A stretch of DNA of 64,000 nucleotides from Nematopogon swammerdamellus. Its lineage: Eukaryota; Arthropoda; Insecta; Lepidoptera; Adelidae. A program made the position numbers and the translations under genes. The number at the start of each line of letters is the position of its first letter. Within the stretch, counting starts at the first letter, position 1. This document shows positions 11,001 to 20,000 of the stretch, piece after piece. A model generated the notes under the pieces. It saw only the letters and a program-made list of their open reading frames with translations, had not been told where the DNA came from and made no database searches. The stretch spans positions 6,965,347 through 7,029,346 of the forward strand of contig OX336355.1 in NCBI GenBank assembly GCA_946902875.1, written 5' to 3'.

Positions 11001-14000
11001 TAGTAAGGTAAGAAGGGAAGGGATATTTAACATAAATTTATTTACTTTAGTAAGGAAAGGAAAAGATTGTTCAAATTTATCTTAAATACATTCAAATACA
11101 AAGTAGCAGGACATCCGTGTAATATTTGCTACTAGTGCAACTTCACAAAAGCGGACCGCTGGCGCAGCTAGTGAATAATAAACAAAAAACCATAAACACT
11201 AAATAATAAAAATTAAAATAATTAATAAATAAATTACACACCATTCTTCTCCCAGGAGGCCATCAGATCCCTCCTCAGGCGATCGTTCTCGTCCACGTAC
11301 TCGGTGAGTACGGTCGTCTTCAGCACCTTCTGGTTGACTTCCGGCTTGTTCTGTATGTTGCGCGCGCGGTGCGCGTACTCGAGCGTGCTCAGCGTCTCCT
11401 CGAGGTCCTTGTGCCCGGGCGAGATGGTCGCGATGATGGACGTCTTCGTGCGACCGCCCAGCGACTCTTGCAGGAGGCGCGTCAGCTTCGATTCTCTGCA
11501 ACAAGGTGCAGATTGGTTAACTCAAGCTGGCGTTTTTACAGTACTCACACAAATGCCCTTATCCCTCCTCCTCCTGTTCGCCTTCGCCAAACCCGCCATA
11601 CTCTCGCGGAACACCCCTTTGTAGTCGACAGAAGAGTTCTTTGAACTGCACGATTCTCTAAATCGTTCTTGTGCCGCACTGCAAAGGTGTGGAACGGGCT
11701 CCCAGGGAATATCTTCCCCCACTCCTACAATCCACGGATCTTCAAATCGCGGTTTAATAGCCTTTCCCCAGCAACATTAGTCCACCTCCAAGCCGGACTG
11801 ACACCTCCTCGGGGGTGAAATTGGCTGCGCCTGAGCCTGAGGTTGCGACCTCGGGCAGAGCCACCCAGTTCGGTAGCAATAAAAAAAAATGCACTTTTAG
11901 TGTACATAAGGTTGAGAAAGCATACTTACATTGTGCATTGTACAAATCCTTCATAAAAATATTTCATTTTATTATTTGCTGATGAACTAGCAGCTTAATA
12001 TGCTGATGTGTTCATGTCTATGATGATCACTGCTGTTGCTATTTGTTAATATTTCTTCGATTTTTAAATACTAGTCAAGCCTATTTTTGAATGTTTTTTG
12101 AGGCTGCTTCAATAACTTCCTCGGGCAGTTTATTCCAGCTGTTTACGATTCTTTTAGTCAAGAAGTGTTTTCTTGTTGTCACTTTTATATGCACGAAATA
12201 GTCAAAAAGTATATGCAATTTCACGAGATTGATATCTTAGTGTTTTTCCGGCCTACACGGCCGGCCCCTTTTCGTATGGACGGATTAACCTATTCAGATG
12301 CCCTAAGCACTGACCGGTGGTGTTGACTTGGTTTGTGGAGGTGTCTGGCTCCACCATTCGGGCCAAACGCGTGGCCCACCTTCATGAGCACTGTGATGCT
12401 CGACGTTTGACAAAGTCTTCATTCTAATTGTTGTTGGAATTTTTTCATTTGTCTGTTGCAGAACTTAAAAACCAACAGACTAGGAGAGCAATATTTATAC
12501 TGAAAGATAGGGCACAAGCATGATATAAGCGTAATATAATGCTATATTCTCTCATCATTTCACACAGTAACTAGTCACATGATACACTATTGTTGGGAAG
12601 CACTGACATGGCACCTAGTTCACCCGGTGTAATGGGTACATTTTTGTGAACTGATGGTGCAAATAAAAGCAATTTTTTTTTAATAATAATTACCTGTACG
12701 GAATATGGGGTTGGCGTTCCACCAGCGCGGTGATGACCCTGCCGAGCGTCAGCAGACTCTGGTTGATGACGACGCACTCCCTCTTCCTGTCGCCCTTGCC
12801 CGGGTTGTCGGAGCCCGCCTTGGAGATGTTCTCCGAGCCGGCGAGGTCCACCAGGTTCAGCTTGCCCGTCTTCACCAGCTCCTCGCCCTCCGTGCCGCTG
12901 TCCTTCATGTTCATCTTCACCACTATGGTGAAGACGGTGTGCGAGCGGCTGCGGGGAGACAATCTATGTATTATGAGGGTCTGAGCATGTATTAAACTAT
13001 TTTATTAGATCATCTATCTAAAGCCAAAAATAAAGAGAAAAAAAATTCATCCGCACCAGGATTCATTACAGCACAACACCGACCACCACGTTATCTAACA
13101 TACATACATATCACATACGCTGAATCCTGACGATCGGGGTAAGCAGAGTAATCGGTGTTGTGCTGCACGAACGATAAATTACAGCACAACACCGACCATC
13201 ATGTTTCGCAAAGTATTCGAACAAGATTCAATCGATCAAGCAGCAAGTAAGGCACGAAGACCCACCTGCTGCATGACTCAGTGGAAGTACTGAATCATGA
13301 AATAATCTGTAACTGGCTTTTAAATCTGTTTACACTTTTAGAACTTGTAACCTCCTATGGTAGTTCATTCCAAGAGTCTACAACACAATATAAAAATGTA
13401 ATATGTATTAAACTGTTGAGAAACCATGACCCTTCCGGACCATAATGTTGAATTTGCAAAATGTTGAATTCTTATCATGTTGAATTCGCAAAATTTTAAA
13501 TCACAAAACGTTGAATTCGTAAAAAGTTGAACATCCAATGAGTACCACAATGTTGAATTCCTAAAATGTTGAGTTCGCCGAGTTCGCTAAGAGTTGAACA
13601 TTGTGTTCCGGGAGGATGTTTTTACTTTATGTTTTAGATTATCAAAGGGTTATTATGTTGTAAAAATAAAAAAATAAAATTATGTTAAATTTTTATTTAT
13701 TTATTTAATTTTATTTTTTTATTTTAATTTCATCACAAACAGGAAATTATGAACTTGACACTGACAATAGTAAAGGATAATGACAAATCACATCACTTTA
13801 TTACAAGTGGCCAGTACTAGTATTGGTTCACAGACGATTTTAGGAATTCAACACTGTGGTGGGTCCAGAAAATTAAACTTTTTGCGAATTCAACGTTTTG
13901 TGATTCAACATTTTAGGAATTCAACATTGTGGGTCTAGAAAATTCAACTTTTTACGAATTCAACATTTTGGGATTCAACATTTTGCGAATTCAACATGAT

Positions 14001-17000
14001 AAGAATTCAACATTTTGCAAATTCAACATTATGGTCCGGAAGGACCATGACTAGCTAATGGTTGTTTATTAGGAAAATGTATGCTGATACACAAACACAC
14101 CCAATACTTCGTCATACTTTACATAGCAAAGCAGATAGGCTGGGCAGAGCCATTCACGCGACTGACTGATCATAATTTACTGAGACTGAAATTCTACAAT
14201 CAGTCATGTGTAGTAATTTTAAACTGGTTATATTTTTACATTTGTTCTTTTTTCTTGTTCGCATTATTTTTCTCTTCCCCTACATGAGTTGCTACTCCGT
14301 GAGGCTACACACTAAGTAATGTATAGGACCTCGATGTCAGCCTCGATAGTTCAATGGTGCAGACAGTCGACTGTCGCTATTGATGGTTAAGCAACGCTGG
14401 GCGGGGTCATTACTTGGATGGGTGACCGCTCGACCGTTGGAGGCTGACCGTGGTACAGATTCCACGTAAAACTGTAGGTCCCTTCCCTTCTTACCTTACT
14501 AGGTGAAACGTTGGTCGAAACGGCTATGTAAATAGTTTGTTTTCCGTCCAGTTCAGTGTAGCCGGCATGCCCGAAGGGAAGCACTGACATGGCACCTAGT
14601 TCACCCGGTGTTATGGGCTGACATCACGGATGTTGTAGGTGATGTAGCCGAGCGTGTCAGTTTCCATCAAAAACCGTTTCGACCGACGACCTTCATTCCT
14701 TGTCTTGTTACTAACACAAGCATGCACCAGGTTAACACTAATTAGTATAGTGGAGAGTTATACCTGGACTGAGCGTTCATGAGGGTGGAGGCGATGCGCC
14801 GGCGCTCCTGGCCCTGCGCCAGGATCTGGTACACCTCGTCCTTGCTGCGCACTCGGATCTCCTCCAGACCCTTCACCTCGCTCGAACCCTTCGACGCCTC
14901 GTACATCCTTACAACACACCATTCATTACCAGCTTAATTATAGGCGTATAAGTTCAAAAGAATACAACATTTATGAACTGAATGGGTTGGACTTAGAGGT
15001 TTTCATCCATTTGCGGTGGCAATAACTCCAGTTAGTATTTAGTAGAGGGGCGGATGACCGAGTGGTCTGGGCGTCGGGTACTCTTGCGCGAGGTCCGACG
15101 CACGAATCAGGACGTGTACCAATAAGTTTTTTCTGATGGAAAAATTAACATGCATACTGGCTGCTACAACCTCCTACTTCACCGTTCGAAACCGCTGTAA
15201 AACTGTAGGTTCCTTCCCATGCCCCTTACTCGGTGGTAAGCTCAATTGTAGCCGACTGGGTTGATACTACCGTACTGGATGTAAGATGGCCGCATAGTTC
15301 GCCTGTGTTCTCCTCTAGTCCAGTATAGCCAGCAATCCAAAGGCAAGTCTCCGGTATGGCAACTACCTTCTCGGAGGCGATATTGGCTGGTCGGAACATG
15401 TGCTTTGGCCCCTTTGACTTGACACCCACACTGGATTACATTTAAAAAAAGTTCATATTATACCTAAACTTTTCTGTGGTTCAGAAGGTGGACTCAACGC
15501 ATGATATTTCTTCCAACATTTTACACAATAATGCATGAACATCATCGGTGTACCAGTTTCCCCAGTGTTTTCCTTTACCGGAGTGATGTATGGAGAAATT
15601 TAAACTTAGTGAACTATACAACTTGTCCCAAAACTCATAATCAAGTGGGAACCAGGGAGTAGGCCGGTTTATGACTACCCAGGGAAAAATACGAAAAAAA
15701 ATTGGAGCCATTTTTTTTTTATGATCAAAGCTTTTCCTCCCTAAAGTTTCCTGACATTAAGAAGCTTTAATCAGTTGGACCCCTTGCTGGGCCCCTTCAG
15801 TGGATTCCTCGGAAGCCTTCAACCGCGATGAGCATTTTTTGAAAAACACTCTCGTACAACATTTTTTGGTACACTACAAATTAGCAAATATAATTGTTAA
15901 TAAAATGTTTTTATTGGTAGCCTAAATAACTCTGCTATTGATCAGAATCCCAAATAAAACCAAAATGCCCATAGTTTTCTCACAAAAAATATTCAGTGAA
16001 ATTTTTTTCTGAAAAAACAAACGACTCCGATTTTTTTTTCTCATTTTTCCCTGGGTAGTCATAAACTGGCCTACTCCCTGGTTCCCGCTTGACGTAGAGT
16101 TTTGGGACACGTTGTATAAGGCAATGTACTTGAGTTTAGAGTCTCCATTGCTGGGAGCGAGCAGGTCGAAGAGCTCCTCGTTGTAGAGCTCGAGGTACGA
16201 GACTCGAACGGTGAACTCCGAGTTGCTGAGTCGCAGCTCGTCGAACAGCTGGCCGAGCGAGCGCGGTATGATGCCGGCCATCGGGTCCTGCGCATGGAAT
16301 GTTTCAAACTTTAAGACTGCCCGATGCGGTCGGCTCTATGTTGAATTCTAAATCACCTTCTTGTTGCATCAGCCAGATTCAAGTAGTTTATTTTTAAGTT
16401 ATATATACTCCTTTACGGACGTTATGAAATAAATTAAGGACATCTACAAATAGACTATGCCCGTCATGTAAGGAGTCCGTAGGTATAGCCAAACATTCAT
16501 TATGCGTATGCAAAATAATACTTGAGCGAGGCCAGTATTCCTACCGTCATGATAAAGTCCTCCAAATCATCAGAGAGGCCATCAATCTGTCAATTGCACG
16601 GACCAGCAGCCCGACCGTGGTAATTTTACTCGATCGACGAGTTCGAGCAAAATGAACGAGTAGGGTTATTTGGTACCGTCGTAGCTGTCAAATGTACAAG
16701 TGAGTGAGTGCACGAAACGGTCACGTGGTCTACTCGAACTCGAACGTCGATCTACCACATTTTGACAGTTATTGTTACCGTCGTACGAAATGTGAGCTCG
16801 AACTTCGAGTCATTTTGACGTATACGCTCACCCAAACACTCGATTGATCTTGATCAACTTTTGCGATAGTTTAGTAAATCTCAAAGTTGGTTATATGTTA
16901 AATTAACGATTCCTTTCATTGAATTTAGTGGAAAGGTATTTAAATATGTATTATTTTATTTATAAGTTGTTCATTCCTTTATTTTATTTAAGTATTTACT

Positions 17001-20000
17001 CAAATAATATAGATAAAAAATACAAGTAGGTACTTATGTACCTATCACTAAAATAAAATAAGAATAAAGTCTGTACCTAGGTACATACATACATACATCA
17101 CATCATACATATCACACGCTATATCCCGACCATCATCCCGACAATCGGGGTAAGCAGAGTAATCGGTGTTGTGCTACACATACCTAACTACATCAAGCAG
17201 CAAGTAAGGCATGAAGACCCACCTCCTGCATGACTCGGTGGAAGGACCGTGACAATGTGACAGGTGGCTAGCCTGTCGCCCTTTAGCACGGCATCGTGTC
17301 CTTATCCCTTAGCCGCCTTTTATGGCATGCACGGGGAGAGATGCAGTGGGGCTATTCTTATTAATACCGACCGGCCCACACGCACGGTACCGTAGTTAGT
17401 GCGTAATAAAGTCTTGTGTTCTAAGTACACGTCTCATATCAATTTGTCAGTACCTACCTAAGTATGTACCTACCTATGTAACTAATTTATAGGTGACGGG
17501 TAGTGGAGCTATAATGTATAACCAAATATGGTAATAATAGGTAGGTACATACAGGAGTTATTTATTTTTAGATAGTTAGGTACATACAGGAGTTATTTAT
17601 TTTTAGATAGTTAGGTATCTACAGCAATGTATTACCCGTCGGAATATCTATATAGGCATTATAGGCTAGGCACCTCGCCTCGAATAAATGCGCTTCCCCC
17701 GCACTTCACCGCGGTCTCACCTCGTTAGTACCGTTATCGGGGTATTTTTGTGGCTAGGTAATATGGCTGGAGGAAGGGCGGAGGGTTGAGGGGAAGAGAT
17801 TCAAAATTAATGTCGTCATCACTCACACAGCTGGCTGACCGACCGACAACCAACATCGTGTGTGTTGCCACGATGTAATTTTTACTAATACTAAATAGCT
17901 ACTCTTAAATATCGGGGTGTTCAATTTATACGCGTTTTTCAACTTAGTCAATACTCTTTTTCTCTTTTAATTAACATAAAGATTCTGAAAAATAGTATAC
18001 ATACCATATTGACCGTTTGATACCTAGCAAAATGAGCGCTTTGCATTCTAGGTAGCATACATAATACATTTAGTAAAAAAATTGTAATAGTGGCAAGACT
18101 GGTAGATCGACACTCGATCGAGAATTCGTCACTTGGTCGACACTCGCATACGTACTCACCTGCACGCCGGTACCAAAATAATTTGCCTTGTGCGACCGAT
18201 CGAGTCGAGCGCAGCTCGAACTCGTCGTGCGAGTAAAATTAGCACGGTAGGGGTCCAGGAAAGGGCAAACCAGTAGCGGCTTCCAGAAGGTCAACTTTGT
18301 GAAACCTGGAGCCAAAAAGCTGCCCAAAGATAGGACTAAAACTTCTTCAATTTTGGGAGCAGCAAAGGATTGGGAATTGTTGATGGACACACATGAGAAG
18401 CATTAGCAGATGCCTTCGGAAATCTGTACCACAGCATTAAGACTGGATATACTCATATTCTCAAAAGCGACAAAGCATGTAGTACCTACTTGTTGAACTT
18501 ACAGTTCCATGGGAAAGCAACATACCGAAGCACCACAACATCAAACTTAACAAGTACTGCAACTTAGTAGACCGGATTGTGAGAAATGGATTCAAGACTG
18601 ATCTCTTCGCTGTGGAAGTCGGAGCAAGAGGACTACCAGCTGAGATGTGTGCACCTGATGCAAATTGTATTTGCACCAGACTTACACTTCTCATACTAGT
18701 AATTATAATATTTGTTTCCTCTCTTGTTTAAAATATTTTCGAATTTTTAAATCTCACGGTACAAACAAACATGTGCAAGTAATTTCGTTGGCGTCAGGAT
18801 TCTGAAATCTGATACTCTTAGCAATAAATGTCCTCTACCACAAAAATTATGGACCCTTTTCAGAAATGGATTAATTTTGAGTGCTATTTCTCAAAATCTA
18901 ACCATTTCGATAGAAGAACAGTGCAAAAAACCTTGAATCTCAAAATGGCTGCTTAAGAATTGATACAAAAAAATTTGAAACACGAAAAATGGCTGCTATC
19001 CAAGGGGAGGGGTTTACAGATACTCTACCAATTAGGGAAAAGAACTGTTGCGGCCATTTTGCAAGAAAGGGAAGGAGGTGTGCTCATCAGGCTGACGGTA
19101 AAAAGAAACAGGAGGACAGTCAGGATCGTGCAGTGGAAGGAACGGAGGATGGGAGGAAGGTAAGCAGGTTAGGGGGAGGAGGGGGAGTGGGATGGGGGAG
19201 GAGGGAGAAGTATAAAACCTAACACGCGCACTATGTAATATGGTGGCTTTTAAAAATCAACTAGGTACCAGGAGCACAGGATGCGTAAAGAATGCTTGAT
19301 ACGTACACTCTGCTTGGAGCCCTCGTGGTCGCTGCTCTCGCCGACCATAGTGTGAGTCTTGCCCGTGCCGGTCTGGCCGTAAGCGAACACAGTGCAGTTG
19401 TAGCCGGCCAGCACCTCCTCGATGAGAGGGCTCACCACCTCACGGTACACATCCACCTGGACAGTTACATTATGTTCTTTCATGTTTGTCTGTCCGTCTG
19501 TAGGTGAATACATAAAATGTTTTGTCTTCAGTGCGTCTGATTACTTGCCAGGAACAAAATTTGATTTAATTAAAAGAGAAGCGAGACCTGCTTGGAGCTA
19601 GGGCAGAAGGCGCGGTCAAAGGTGAACTTCTTGGTGATGGAGGGGGCCTGGGGCTGGCGCACCAGCACCTCCCGGTTGCTGCACACCTCCACCACTCCCA
19701 GCGACCGGATGTCCCGCTCGCGCTGGTTCAGGGGCCTGGGACACATCACTCTTGTTTAGTTACTTAAGGCGATAGGGCCAGCCTAGTACACGGACATACA
19801 TACATACCACATGCTGTATCCCGAGAATCGGGGTAAGCAGAGTAATCGGTGTTATGCTGCAAGGACTCCGGTAAATTACGGCACAATGCCGACCACCACA
19901 TCAGGCCTCACGCACTCTATGTACTTGTGTGCGCTAACTACCTACCGCCCGGTGGACCGCCGGCGATCTAATTCAGTGAAAATTCTACAGCCGCGCGAAA

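Larger units (their letters stand above)
16615..18247. mobile_element. Non-autonomous DNA transposon, about 1.63 kb, 35-bp TIRs
   Basis: Left end CCCGACCGTGGTAATTTTAC, then TCGATCGACGAGTTCGAGC. The right end is the inverted counterpart (GCTCGAACTCGTCG...GTAAAATTAGCACGGTAGGG). Subterminal regions are rich in TCGAACTCGA-like motifs. No transposase ORF. A family D repeat (17085-17395) is nested in it, and it interrupts an endonuclease-bearing LINE. No clean target duplication is visible; superfamily unknown. Confidence 0.8.

Noticed and set aside
14336..14448. Possible genuine 5S rRNA gene
   Set aside because: Fused to a SINE body with an A-rich tail, shared with other dispersed truncated copies, and no T-run terminator follows the head.
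18461..18694. 77-codon minus-strand frame
   Set aside because: Antisense shadow of the REL-type endonuclease coding sequence on the plus strand.
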